A stretch of 64,000 nucleotides of DNA from Thermogemmatispora tikiterensis (lineage in GTDB: Bacteria; Chloroflexota; Ktedonobacteria; Ktedonobacterales; Ktedonobacteraceae): positions 3,211,382 to 3,275,381 of the forward strand of contig NZ_MCIF01000002.1 of assembly GCF_003268475.1 (NCBI RefSeq), given 5' to 3'. The notes under the pieces were generated by a model. The model saw only the letters and a program-made list of their open reading frames with translations, made no database searches and was not told the origin of the DNA. The translations under genes and the position numbers were made by a program. Shown here one piece after another: positions 1-8,090 of the stretch (the first letter of the stretch is position 1; each line of letters begins with the position of its first letter).

Positions 1-140
1 ATCTTATATGACGTATCAGGAGACCAAAAGGCAAAAAATCAAAGCCCTTATCTTCCTACGGTTTCGCCATCTTCGCTGCTCTGGAAACAGGAGAACGGAT
101 CAGGATTCATCCAGCCTTGCTTGCCACTGCTGACACTCGC

Positions 141-611
141 TCAGGGGTGTCGTCGTTGACGTTGCGCGTATTTGCGCTCCAGCTCTTCCAGACGGCGCCG
201 CTGGCGGGGACTCAGCTCATACTCACGATAGAGGCGGCGCCCGACCTTCCAGCCAAAGTAGCCGCAGATGATGGCGGCTACCACTGCGGCCAGAGCCATC
301 ATCACCCGCAGGAGAGCACCATTGAAGAAATCGGAGAGCGGCGAGCCAACGAGGCGCACGGCCACAGGCAGGCAGAGGCTCAGTAAGAGGCCGACAGTCA
401 CACCCAGACAGCAGCCCAGTGGACCACCGTTTGTTTCCCACTCTGGCGTGGCTGCCTCTACTGGCGCGGGCTGGCTGGCCGCTGCCTCCCCGGCACTGGC
501 CTGGGGAGCCGCTTCAGAGACAGCGGCCTCCCCGTCTCTCTGGTCACGCCCGTCTGACTCCTGAGCTGCCTCTGAATGGAGCTGTTCCGGGTCATGGTTT
601 ACATCCGACAT
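141..611 (-). CDS. Small two-helix membrane protein, unknown function
   Basis: 156 aa. The first 60 residues are acidic and rich in Ala, Glu and Pro with no recognisable fold. Two hydrophobic helices follow, at about residues 64-88 and 101-120, and then a basic, highly charged tail (about 125-156) likely to be cytoplasmic. I recognise no family. It starts 20 bp after the upp stop on the same strand with an AAGGG ribosome binding site about 6 nt before the ATG, so it is probably co-transcribed with upp. A role in envelope or nucleobase uptake is not shown by anything in the sequence. Confidence 0.6.
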   Translation of the reverse strand: MSDVNHDPEQLHSEAAQESDGRDQRDGEAAVSEAAPQASAGEAAASQPAPVEAATPEWETNGGPLGCCLGVTVGLLLSLCLPVAVRLVGSPLSDFFNGALLRVMMALAAVVAAIICGYFGWKVGRRLYREYELSPRQRRRLEELERKYAQRQRRHP

Positions 612-631
612 CGCACCCTTCGTTATCCTCC

Positions 632-1345
632 TCAGAAGGTTCCAAACTGCCGGTCGCCGGCATCGCCCAGGCCCGGCAGAATAAAGCCGTAATCGTTCAG
701 GCTCTCATCAAGAGCAGCAATGTAGATGTCGATATCTGGATGCACCTGCGAGAGCCGCAGCAACCCATAGGGAGCGGCAATGATGCCCACATAGCAGATG
801 CGTGGAATATGCCGCTGCTTCAGGATCGAAATGGCATCGATCGCGGAGCCGCCAGTCGCCAGCATTGGATCGACGGCGTAACAGACTTGCAGGTTGACAG
901 TACTGGGAAGCCGATTATAGTACTCCTGGGCCTGGAGCGTCCGCTCATCGCGCCGCAGACCCAGATGCCAGACCTGGGCATCTGGGATGACCTCGCGGAA
1001 CCCCTCCGCCAGCCCCAGACCAGCGCGCAGAATCGGCGTAATGCCGATGCCACCGGCCAGACGCTGGCCCACGGTTTTCTGCAGCGGCGTCTCCACCTCG
1101 ACCGGCTCTAGCGAGAGGTGGGCCGTGGCCTCATAGGCCAGCAAGGCCCCGATCTCCTTCACCAGGCGATAGAATTCGGTCGGCGGCGTGCGCCTGTCGC
1201 GCAAGGCTGTCATCTTATGCGCCACTACAGGGTGACGAGATATATGCACACGTGGTAGATTGAGGACCTCTTCTCGACGAGGTTGTGGCACTCCCTGCAT
1301 TGGGAGCACGGGCTGTTCTTCGCTCCGCGTACCAACTTCTGTCAT
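632..1345 (-). CDS. upp: Uracil phosphoribosyltransferase
   Basis: Converts uracil and PRPP to UMP in cytoplasmic pyrimidine salvage. The PRPP-binding loop reads DPMLATGGSA and the C-terminal uracil-binding segment reads PGLGDAGDRQFGT, both typical of bacterial UPRTases. At 237 aa it is about 28 residues longer than the usual 208 aa; the extra residues form a polar N-terminal extension ahead of the family start (about VHISRHPVVAHKM). A strong AAGGAGAAGG ribosome binding site sits just before this ATG, so the extension appears genuine. The small membrane protein gene follows 20 bp downstream. A 12-bp inverted repeat lies about 110 nt upstream. Confidence 0.95.
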   Translation of the reverse strand: MTEVGTRSEEQPVLPMQGVPQPRREEVLNLPRVHISRHPVVAHKMTALRDRRTPPTEFYRLVKEIGALLAYEATAHLSLEPVEVETPLQKTVGQRLAGGIGITPILRAGLGLAEGFREVIPDAQVWHLGLRRDERTLQAQEYYNRLPSTVNLQVCYAVDPMLATGGSAIDAISILKQRHIPRICYVGIIAAPYGLLRLSQVHPDIDIYIAALDESLNDYGFILPGLGDAGDRQFGTF

Positions 1346-1453
1346 CTTGCCTTCTCCTTCATGCTTGTGGCGGAAGAAAAGTGGCCTGTATGGTTGCCTT
1401 TATGCCATTCTATCAGAGATAATTGAGGGCGTCGAGAGTGTCCCATCCCGCCC

Positions 1454-1492
1454 GCCAGCTGCCAGCAAGCTCCTCAGCGACTGGCAGCTGGC
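1454..1492. repeat. 12-bp perfect inverted repeat between upp and the DUF503 gene
   Basis: GCCAGCTGCCAG at 1454-1465 and its exact reverse complement at 1481-1492 enclose a 15-nt loop. It lies in the 420-bp divergent gap 1346-1765, 109 nt upstream of the upp start. It could be an operator or a leader hairpin; no U-tract follows on either strand, so it is not a canonical terminator. I see no gene in this gap. Confidence 0.6.
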
Positions 1493-1753
1493 ACGGCGGA
1501 GCCAGCCCCTGCGCCACTTAGCCTGCGCTACTCTGCGCGTTCGTTACGCCCCGCCGCAGGGATGGCCTCCAGGCCACCCCCTGGCACAGACCAACCAACG
1601 GATGAACGAGGAAGCCGCGGCGAGTAACCGCGTGGCAAGCGAGTAAACTGGTTCCAGCGGCAGCGAGCTTGCCGGGGAACTGGCCAGGCTGGTCCGGGAC
1701 CTGGAAGTACGTGAAGTGCAGACAAGCAGGTCACGAGAGCCGACCAACTGTGC

Positions 1754-1766
1754 TATACTAGCCTCA
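1754..1766 (+). promoter_or_regulatory. -10 element placed for a leaderless DUF503 transcript
   Basis: TATACT at 1754-1759 is followed after six bases by the ATG at 1766, so the predicted transcription start coincides with the start codon. No Shine-Dalgarno sequence precedes the ATG. The -35 position (TCACGA, 1731-1736) matches consensus poorly. Confidence 0.45.
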
Positions 1767-2056
1767 TGGTCGTGGGAGTCTGTCAAATCACATTGCATCT
1801 GCCGTCGTGCCACTCGTTGAAAGCAAAACGGCAGGTTCTGAAATCGATTATGGCGCGCGTGCGCAACCAGTTCGAGGTAGCGATTGCCGAGGTAGATGGG
1901 CATGACCGCTGGCAGATCGCCTACCTGGGGCTGTCTTACGTGAGCACCAGCAGCCAGCACGCCGAAGAGGTCCTTGATCATGTCTGGCGCTTCATCGAAG
2001 AGACACGCCCCGATGTGATCGTGACCGACGCCAGGACCGAGATTATGAGCTGGTGA
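1766..2056 (+). CDS. DUF503 (YlxP-like) protein
   Basis: 96 aa, the normal length for the DUF503 family. Family features visible are the N-terminal strand VGVCQITLHLP, the SLKAKRQVLKSIMARVRNQF helix and the central segment AEVDGHDRWQIAYLGLSYVS. Bacillus YlxP, in the rbfA region, belongs here; the molecular role is poorly defined, with ribosome association suggested by genomic context elsewhere. Here it is not beside nusA, infB or rbfA but precedes the WecG/TagA gene by 63 bp. There is no ribosome binding site, and the -10 element sits about 6 nt before the ATG. Confidence 0.85.
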   Translation: MVVGVCQITLHLPSCHSLKAKRQVLKSIMARVRNQFEVAIAEVDGHDRWQIAYLGLSYVSTSSQHAEEVLDHVWRFIEETRPDVIVTDARTEIMSW

Positions 2057-2119
2057 TGGTGATGCCCGCCCCTGCCAGGCTCGCCTGACCGACCGGACTG
2101 AGTAGTTACGATAGGCACT

Positions 2120-2929
2120 ATGTCAGTAGAGCAAGTGGAGAGCACGCCCAGCCAGAGTCGGGGAAGCCCTCGTTCTGTCTCTGTGCTCGGCGTGCGCATC
2201 GATCGCGTTACGCAGGAGGAAGCGCTCACCTTTATCGAGGAGCAGATTCGCCGCCGGCGCGCCAGTGGTAATCGTCTGCCCTGCAGTCAGGTTGTGACGG
2301 TCAATCCTGAGTTTGTCATGGAGGCGCGCCGCAACCCGGCCTTTCGCCAGGCTATCAATGAGGCGGCGCTGAATGTGCCCGACGGCATCGGCGTGGTCTG
2401 GGCGACGCGCTATCTGGGCCAGCCCGCCCCTGAACGCATCACAGGCACCGATTTGATTCCGGCCCTGGCGGAGCGCTGCGCCGCTCACGGCTATCGCCTT
2501 TATTTACTTGGCGCTGCTCCCGGTGTGGCCGAGGCCACCGCCGCTCGCCTCTGTGCGCGCTTCCCTGGCTTGCAGATCGCCGGCACCTACGCTGGTTCGC
2601 CCGATCCCGCCGACGAGGAGGCCATCTTGCAGCGTCTGGTCGCCGCCCAGGCCGACCTGCTCTGCGTGGCCTACGGCGCGCCAGCTCAGGAGCTGTGGAT
2701 CTGGCGCAACCTGTCACGCCTGCCAGTGGCCGTGGCAATGGGAGTTGGCGGCGCCTTCGATTTCCTTTCAGGCCGCAAGAAGCGGGCGCCCCGCGCCTGG
2801 CAGCGCCTGGGCCTGGAATGGCTCTATCGCCTTTATCACGAGCCGTGGCGCTGGCGCCGGATGCTGGCATTGCCCCACTTTGCACTGGTGGTAATCTTCA
2901 AGGGACGAGGAAGGCACTCAGAGGCATGA
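2120..2929 (+). CDS. WecG/TagA/CpsF family glycosyltransferase
   Basis: 269 aa. The family (GT26) transfers N-acetylmannosaminyl or related sugars onto undecaprenyl-linked intermediates at the inner face of the membrane. Visible family features are the substrate motif TVNPEFVMEARRNPAF, NVPDGIGVVWA, the RITGTDLIPAL segment, and GVGGAFDFLSGRKKRAPR near residue 220, followed by the basic, aromatic C-terminal membrane-association tail EWLYRLYHEPWRWRR. The stop overlaps the start of the heptose kinase gene in an ATGA arrangement, so the two are translationally coupled. This supports a role in cell-surface polysaccharide or teichoic-acid-like polymer synthesis; the exact sugar cannot be read from sequence. 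Confidence 0.9.
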   Translation: MSVEQVESTPSQSRGSPRSVSVLGVRIDRVTQEEALTFIEEQIRRRRASGNRLPCSQVVTVNPEFVMEARRNPAFRQAINEAALNVPDGIGVVWATRYLGQPAPERITGTDLIPALAERCAAHGYRLYLLGAAPGVAEATAARLCARFPGLQIAGTYAGSPDPADEEAILQRLVAAQADLLCVAYGAPAQELWIWRNLSRLPVAVAMGVGGAFDFLSGRKKRAPRAWQRLGLEWLYRLYHEPWRWRRMLALPHFALVVIFKGRGRHSEA

Positions 2930-3954
2930 TGCAGGAAGAGCTTGGCGCCAGCAGGCTTGAACGCCTGCACACTCTTATTTCAGCCTTCGCCGGCAAGCGC
3001 GTGCTAGTCATCGGCGATATGGTCGCCGATGAGTATTTGATCGGGCGTCCGACGCGCATTGCACGCGAGGCTCCGGTCTTGATCCTTGAACTGAGCGAAG
3101 AACGCACGATTCCAGGTGGCGCTACCAATGTGGCCGTTAACGCACGCGCGCTGGGCGCAGAGGTCTTCCTGGCTGGCGTGGTTGGCGATGACGCCCCCGG
3201 TGCCCGCCTGCGCCAGGCCATTCGCGATTGGGGCATCCACCAGGAGGGCCTCTTTACCGACCCACGCCGCCCGACTTCGACGAAGACCCGCATCCTGGCT
3301 GGCAGTCCGCAGGTAGTGCGCCAGCATATCGTGCGCCTGGATCGCGTCGACACATCGGAGGTCGCTGAACCCTGCAAGAGCCAGATTATCGCCTATATTC
3401 AGCGCATGCTCCCTTCGATGGACGCGGTCATGGTGGCCGATTACGAGAACGGGGTCATCAGCCCCGATATCATTGCTGCCTGCCTGCCCCTGGCACGCGA
3501 GCTGGGCAAAATCATCGTCGTGGATTCGCATGGCTCGCTCTTCCGCTTCCAGGGTGTCACAGCGCTGACTCCTAATCAGCCAGAGGCAGAGGCGACGCTG
3601 GGGATGATGATCCATAACGAGGAGGAGCTGAACGAGGCCGGGCGGCGCCTGCTGGAGGGCAGCCAGGCCCGCGGCGTGCTGATCACACGCGGGAGCGAGG
3701 GAATGAGCCTCTTCGAGGTCGGTAGGGAGCCGCTGCATCTGCCGATCTACCGCTTGAACCGCCATAGCAGCGAGGTGGTCGATACCAATGGAGCTGGCGA
3801 TACAGTGGCCGCAACTTTCACCCTGGCCCTGACCGCCGGCGCGACGATGGCCGAGGCAGCTTTCCTTTCGAATGTAGCTGCTGCGCTGGTAGTACGCCGC
3901 CTCGGCTGCGCCAGCAATACGCCCGAAGAATTGATGGATGCGCTGCATGAGTAA
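2926..3954 (+). CDS. rfaE1: D-glycero-D-manno-heptose-7-phosphate kinase (RfaE1/HldA-type)
   Basis: 342 aa, a PfkB/ribokinase-family sugar kinase. It has the N-terminal GDMVADEYLIGRPTRI and EAPVLILE segments and the sugar-binding PGGATNVAVN of the RfaE kinase domain, then TPNQPEAEATLG, and the C-terminal anion hole and catalytic Asp in DTNGAGDTVAA. In HldE of Gram-negatives this domain is fused to the adenylyltransferase; here the two are separate genes in tandem, as in HldA/HldC systems. The ATG at 2926 overlaps the upstream stop by four bases. It probably supplies activated heptose for a surface glycan together with its neighbours. Kinase identity rests on family resemblance, so another sugar substrate remains possible. 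Confidence 0.85.
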   Translation: MMQEELGASRLERLHTLISAFAGKRVLVIGDMVADEYLIGRPTRIAREAPVLILELSEERTIPGGATNVAVNARALGAEVFLAGVVGDDAPGARLRQAIRDWGIHQEGLFTDPRRPTSTKTRILAGSPQVVRQHIVRLDRVDTSEVAEPCKSQIIAYIQRMLPSMDAVMVADYENGVISPDIIAACLPLARELGKIIVVDSHGSLFRFQGVTALTPNQPEAEATLGMMIHNEEELNEAGRRLLEGSQARGVLITRGSEGMSLFEVGREPLHLPIYRLNRHSSEVVDTNGAGDTVAATFTLALTAGATMAEAAFLSNVAAALVVRRLGCASNTPEELMDALHE

Positions 3955-4564
3955 TGGAGGAGAATCCAGGCAGACAATCCAGGACGACAACGCCCGCCCC
4001 GCCGGACCGGCTCCGTTAACGGGCTGCTCCGGCTCACCGCTGGCAACACGCGCCAAGATAATGGAGCGCGAGCAGCTGGCTGCCCTGGTGCGCCAACGAC
4101 AGGAGGCCGGTGAACGGGCGGTCTTCACTAATGGCTGCTTCGACCTGCTCCACCTGGGCCACGTGCGCTATCTTCAGGAGGCCCGTGCCCTGGGCGACTT
4201 TCTGATCGTTGGACTCAATAGCGATGAGAGCACCCGGCTCCTCAAAGGCCCGGGGCGTCCTCTGGTCCCCCAGGAGGAGCGAGCCGAGATTCTGGCGGCC
4301 CTGGCCTGCGTCGACTATGTGACTATCTTTGTCGAGCCAACAGCCTGTGACCTGGTGGCCCTGCTGCGCCCGGCAATCTATGTTAAGGGGGGCGACTACG
4401 CCGCTTCCCCGCTCTCGGCCTCGGCCCGGGACAGCGTGCCCGATCCTGCCCGTCTGCCGGAGGCTCAGGTCGTTCAGAGCTACGGCGGCAGCGTCCGCCT
4501 GATCCCATATTTAGCCCATCATTCGACGACAGAGTTGATCATGGCTATCAAGCGCCTGCCATGA
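3947..4564 (+). CDS. rfaE2: D-glycero-beta-D-manno-heptose 1-phosphate adenylyltransferase (RfaE2/HldC-type)
   Basis: Cytidylyltransferase-like nucleotidyltransferase. The signature TNGCFDLLHLGHVRYLQEA contains the HxGH catalytic motif, and GLNSDEST, YVKGGDYA and the C-terminal STTELI are all typical of RfaE2. It would attach AMP to heptose-1-phosphate to make ADP-heptose. The start is uncertain: ATG 3947 overlaps the end of the kinase gene, whereas ATG 4061 (MEREQLAAL) matches the usual family start more closely, leaving about 38 N-terminal residues of low-complexity sequence in doubt. A 14-residue insertion-like stretch (about SPLSASARDSVPDP) follows the GGDYA motif. Confidence 0.88.
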   Translation: MSNGGESRQTIQDDNARPAGPAPLTGCSGSPLATRAKIMEREQLAALVRQRQEAGERAVFTNGCFDLLHLGHVRYLQEARALGDFLIVGLNSDESTRLLKGPGRPLVPQEERAEILAALACVDYVTIFVEPTACDLVALLRPAIYVKGGDYAASPLSASARDSVPDPARLPEAQVVQSYGGSVRLIPYLAHHSTTELIMAIKRLP

Positions 4565-4793
4565 TCGCTGCGCAGCCTGTTGGTCTGACTTTTCTTTTGC
4601 CGCCTGGCTGGATGGTCAGCCCGCCTGCTCTTGCTACAGATGGGCTTCTCCCGGACGGAAGCAGGCGGGCCAGGGGAATGCTCAGTTCACACTGACGCTC
4701 GCCAGTCGCGCCGATCATCTTGTAGCGAGCATGGTGGCCCGCCAGATAGCCAGGCAGGCCTCATATCGCACGGAGATAGGACCGATCCAACCT

Positions 4794-6575
4794 ATGGCAG
4801 ACTACGAAACACATCATCCAGCTCAGGCAGAAGGAGCAGCGGAGGAATTATCAACACGGGAGCACTCTTCTGGTCCGCTGCCGCTGATCACCGTTGGGAC
4901 TACGGCAGCGGAAGGAGAGCTACCGCTGCCAGTCGAGATAGAGGAGAAGGGCGAGACGAGGGCAGAGTCCGCCTCTGCCCCGGCAGGCTCAGCCAGCCCC
5001 CACGGCCAGGTTGCGCGCGGGGCCTCACTGGTCATGCTCGGTAACCTGGGCAGCAGCATCATGGGCATGGTGCGCCAGATCGTCATTGCGGCCCTGGGCA
5101 AGAGCGTCGCCGGGCCGTTTCTAGCCGCCAGCGTCTCCATGCAAGCCTTCTATGATTTCGTCATTAACGGCTCGGTCGATAAGGCGCTCATCCCAACCTT
5201 TAGCGACTATGTCGCACCCGAGAAACGCCAGGAATTCCGTCAGCTGGTCTTCACCCTGGTGAACGTTGTCACCCTTCTCATGCTCCTGATAGCCACTGGC
5301 TACGCCTTGCTCGCGCCCTTCTTTGTTAATTTCATCGCGCAGGGTTATACAGGGGCAGAGAAAACTTTGACGCTGCATTACTCGCAGATCATCTTTTTCT
5401 CCCTGGTTGGCCTCGGGCCATTCTCGGTCCTTCTAGCGGCCCTCTATACTCTTCGTGAATTCGGCTGGCCAGCTTTTGCGACTGCCGCTTTTCACATCGG
5501 CATCATTATTGGCGTCATTGTGGGGGCGCTGGTAGGCGAGCAGCATTTTGGGCAGTACGGTATCGCCTGCGGTGTGTTAGTGGGGGCCGTCGGCGAAATT
5601 CTCCTGCTTTTACCGGGGATACGGCGGCAGAAGCTGGGCTATCTCTTCACCTTTCAACTACGCCATCCAGGCATTCCGCGCATTCTCAAGCTCTATGCCC
5701 CGGTGGCTGTCAGCTATTTTGTCCTCAACGTGCTGCTGGCCAACTTTGATCTGCACCTGGCCTCGCTGACACCCGGCGACGGCGCGGCCAATGTTACCGC
5801 CCTGCAGAATGCCACCCGTCTGCTGCAGTTCCCTATCGGGCTGGTAGCCTCGGCTCTGGCTTTCTCGATTCTGCCCCTGCTCTCGGTCCAGGCCAACGCT
5901 GGCGAGGAGGAGCAGTTTAAAGAGACGTTGATGGCCGGTATTCGCCTGGGGCTGCTGGTGATGATTCCGGCAGCTCTGGGGCTGATCATTCTGCGTCAGC
6001 CGATCTGTGACCTGATCTATCGCCACGGGCGTTATACGCAGCACGATACTATCCTGGCGGCGACGGCCCTGCAAAACTACGCCTACCAGCTGCCCTTTGT
6101 GGCCGTCGACCAGCTCCTGATGGCCGCCTTCTTCGCACGCAAAAATACCATCGTGCCGGTGGCCGTGGGCTTCATCACTATTCTGGGCTATCTGGCAGTG
6201 GCGCTGCCAGGCTACAGCACGATTGGCATGCCCGCCCTGGCCCTTGCCAATACCGTACAAAATTCTTCGCACGCCCTAATCTTGCTTCTGATCTGGCGAG
6301 TACAACACGGCTCTTTGCGCCTGCGCAAGACCCTGCCAGCTTTGGGCAAGATCCTGCTGGCCGCTGCCGCTATGGGCGTTATTGCCTGGGTACTGCAAAT
6401 GAGTCTGAGACATCTGCCCTTCTTTTCCCCGGCGACGACCCTGGGCGCTCTCTTGACAGTGGTGGTGGCCGGAGGGGTGGCCGCCGCAGTCTATTTCGCC
6501 TGCATTCTCGTGCTGCGGGTTGAGGAGATCCATCTGCTCACACGGGCCGTGATGGCCAAGCTGGGGAGGAAATAA
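4794..6575 (+). CDS. murJ: Lipid II flippase MurJ (MviN family)
   Basis: 593 aa polytopic membrane protein of the MOP superfamily, which moves lipid II across the cytoplasmic membrane for peptidoglycan synthesis. About 14 hydrophobic segments are visible from residue 75 on. Family residues include the amphipathic start of TM1 (GASLVMLGNLGSSIMGMVRQ), DKALIPTFSDY and the TM7-8 stretch NATRLLQFPIGLVASALA. The first 70 residues are an acidic, proline-rich cytoplasmic extension not found in short homologues. ATG 4794 follows a GGAGATAGG site; in-frame upstream codons exist, but coding character is poor there. It may end the envelope operon, though 229 bp separate it from rfaE2. Confidence 0.9.
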   Translation: MADYETHHPAQAEGAAEELSTREHSSGPLPLITVGTTAAEGELPLPVEIEEKGETRAESASAPAGSASPHGQVARGASLVMLGNLGSSIMGMVRQIVIAALGKSVAGPFLAASVSMQAFYDFVINGSVDKALIPTFSDYVAPEKRQEFRQLVFTLVNVVTLLMLLIATGYALLAPFFVNFIAQGYTGAEKTLTLHYSQIIFFSLVGLGPFSVLLAALYTLREFGWPAFATAAFHIGIIIGVIVGALVGEQHFGQYGIACGVLVGAVGEILLLLPGIRRQKLGYLFTFQLRHPGIPRILKLYAPVAVSYFVLNVLLANFDLHLASLTPGDGAANVTALQNATRLLQFPIGLVASALAFSILPLLSVQANAGEEEQFKETLMAGIRLGLLVMIPAALGLIILRQPICDLIYRHGRYTQHDTILAATALQNYAYQLPFVAVDQLLMAAFFARKNTIVPVAVGFITILGYLAVALPGYSTIGMPALALANTVQNSSHALILLLIWRVQHGSLRLRKTLPALGKILLAAAAMGVIAWVLQMSLRHLPFFSPATTLGALLTVVVAGGVAAAVYFACILVLRVEEIHLLTRAVMAKLGRK

Positions 6576-6763
6576 TAAGCGGCGCTGCGGGAGCAGTTTG
6601 AGCTGTGCTCAGTCCCGGCGCTTATCCTGGATTGGGAAAAGAAACAGGTCGAGCAGATTGCTCAGCCTGCCCCCATACCTCTCCGCAGCACAGGGCAGGT
6701 CTCAGAGAGAGGTAGCGATAGCCAGGCCAGGTCAGCGAGATGCTCACCCTACCGGGCCTCCAT

Positions 6764-7675
6764 TCAGGTCACATAGATGCTGCCAGCGCGCCAGGTGTCG
6801 ACGGCATGCTCAACTGCCTGAATATAAGCTTGCTCGTCGTTGTGATCGGCAGCGGGGGCATACTTCGGAATGATCTGCTCAATGGTCACCAGTCCCCACT
6901 GGGCCACATAGAGATTGCGGATCAGCTTGTACCACTGGAGGAAGCCATCTTCCCAGCTGTACATAACGGCGAAGCCATGCCCGTCGGGACTGGTACAGGG
7001 GCGCGTGGGAATACAGCGGATGTTGCCGAGCGACTTCGTTTCACGCGCTACTCCCTGGGTGCCGAAGGTACTTTCATGCATAAAGAAGGCGAGCGCGTAG
7101 ACTGGATCGATACCATACTGCACGCCATAGTCGTAGAGCGCCTGCCCTTTGCCAGCCGCCGGCGAGTGATAAGCGGCGAGGACCTTATTAATAAAGTCGG
7201 CGGTGATTGTCGGCTTCCCCAGGACCGAGTAGGGTCCTGGATGAGATGGGATGCTTTGCTTAGGAGGCAATGGGCCAGTGCTGGTTTCCCAGGTGTTGAA
7301 GGCGTCGAACGAGCCACCAATCTGCACCGGATAGACCTGGCCAGGCACGGTTACCAGGTCGAGATGCGTACCCCGTTCATAAATGGCGGCGCTCAACATG
7401 ACCAGCAGGCCGAGAACAACAGCTCCCAGGCATAGCAAAAATGGCCCCAGCCAGTGCCTGTCTGCTCCGAATAGCCCCACCGGCGAGGAACGACTCTCCG
7501 GCAATTCAATCGTGGTCACGGGTATCAACGAGGCTCTCCCTCGCACACGCGGTGCCTCCGTCACTCCTCCTCCCTCCGCGGGCAGGATGCGGGTCGCCCT
7601 GCGTCGCGGGGGAACGAATAAGACCGGTTGATCTTCTGATCGGCTGTTGCGTCCGTAGCTGCTCCCGTTAGCCAT
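6764..7675 (-). CDS. Membrane-anchored glucosaminidase/lysozyme-like protein
   Basis: 303 aa from the ATG at 7675, which has AAGGGG 8 nt upstream. An N-terminal cytoplasmic stretch of about 80 residues is followed by one membrane helix (about LGPFLLCLGAVVLGLLVMLS) and an extracytoplasmic domain. That domain contains YGIDPVYALAFFMHESTFGT with a catalytic-type Glu, then TKSLGNIRCIP and SWEDGFLQWYKLI, a pattern of glucosaminidase-fold (PF01832-like) peptidoglycan hydrolases, which act from outside the membrane. It converges with murJ. The catalytic assignment is by motif only. Confidence 0.7.
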   Translation of the reverse strand: MANGSSYGRNSRSEDQPVLFVPPRRRATRILPAEGGGVTEAPRVRGRASLIPVTTIELPESRSSPVGLFGADRHWLGPFLLCLGAVVLGLLVMLSAAIYERGTHLDLVTVPGQVYPVQIGGSFDAFNTWETSTGPLPPKQSIPSHPGPYSVLGKPTITADFINKVLAAYHSPAAGKGQALYDYGVQYGIDPVYALAFFMHESTFGTQGVARETKSLGNIRCIPTRPCTSPDGHGFAVMYSWEDGFLQWYKLIRNLYVAQWGLVTIEQIIPKYAPAADHNDEQAYIQAVEHAVDTWRAGSIYVT

Positions 7676-8090
7676 GCACAGGCCCCTTAGAACTTTTGTT
7701 CGCATCTTGCGATGCCAAGATGTGCCTATTGTAACACAGCACTTCGTTCGGATGCAAGGAGTGACTGCATGCTCTGCTGCAGCGATAGGTTGACATCTAC
7801 CTGCACTTGTCTTAGCACTAGAGAGCATACCATAGACCTGCTAAAAATGCCAGTTGAGACCCTCAATTATAAGGGAAGAGAGTCACTACTTTCAGGTAAC
7901 ATATGCCTCAGCGTCGCTGTCAGTAGGATTGCTGACAACTCATAGCGCGCGTCCCTCGTACTTCCACTAGGAACCCCGCGACGGAGACCACTCTGGCTGA
8001 GTCAGCCTCGATCTTAGCTTCTCTACAACAGGCCAGAGGAGGCAAGCCTGCGAGGCACAATTTTAGTCAGGAGAAGAGGAAAGAGAGACG
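7676..8090. other. Divergent intergenic region, no gene seen
   Basis: 415 bp between the glucosaminidase-like gene and the TerC gene, holding the promoters of both. Short open frames here (for example 7712-7945) lack ribosome binding sites and family features. I looked for a manganese (yybP-ykoY) riboswitch upstream of TerC and did not find the conserved core. Confidence 0.5.

Noticed and set aside
1..140. Gene or terminator at the left edge
   Set aside because: Only the region downstream of the small membrane protein gene; no hairpin with a T-tract or open frame could be supported.
7712..7945. Cysteine-rich 77-codon open frame
   Set aside because: No ribosome binding site, odd composition and no recognisable zinc-finger spacing; it lies in a promoter region.
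8000..8090. Manganese (yybP-ykoY) riboswitch upstream of TerC
   Set aside because: The conserved GGGGAGUAG-type element and paired arms are not present.
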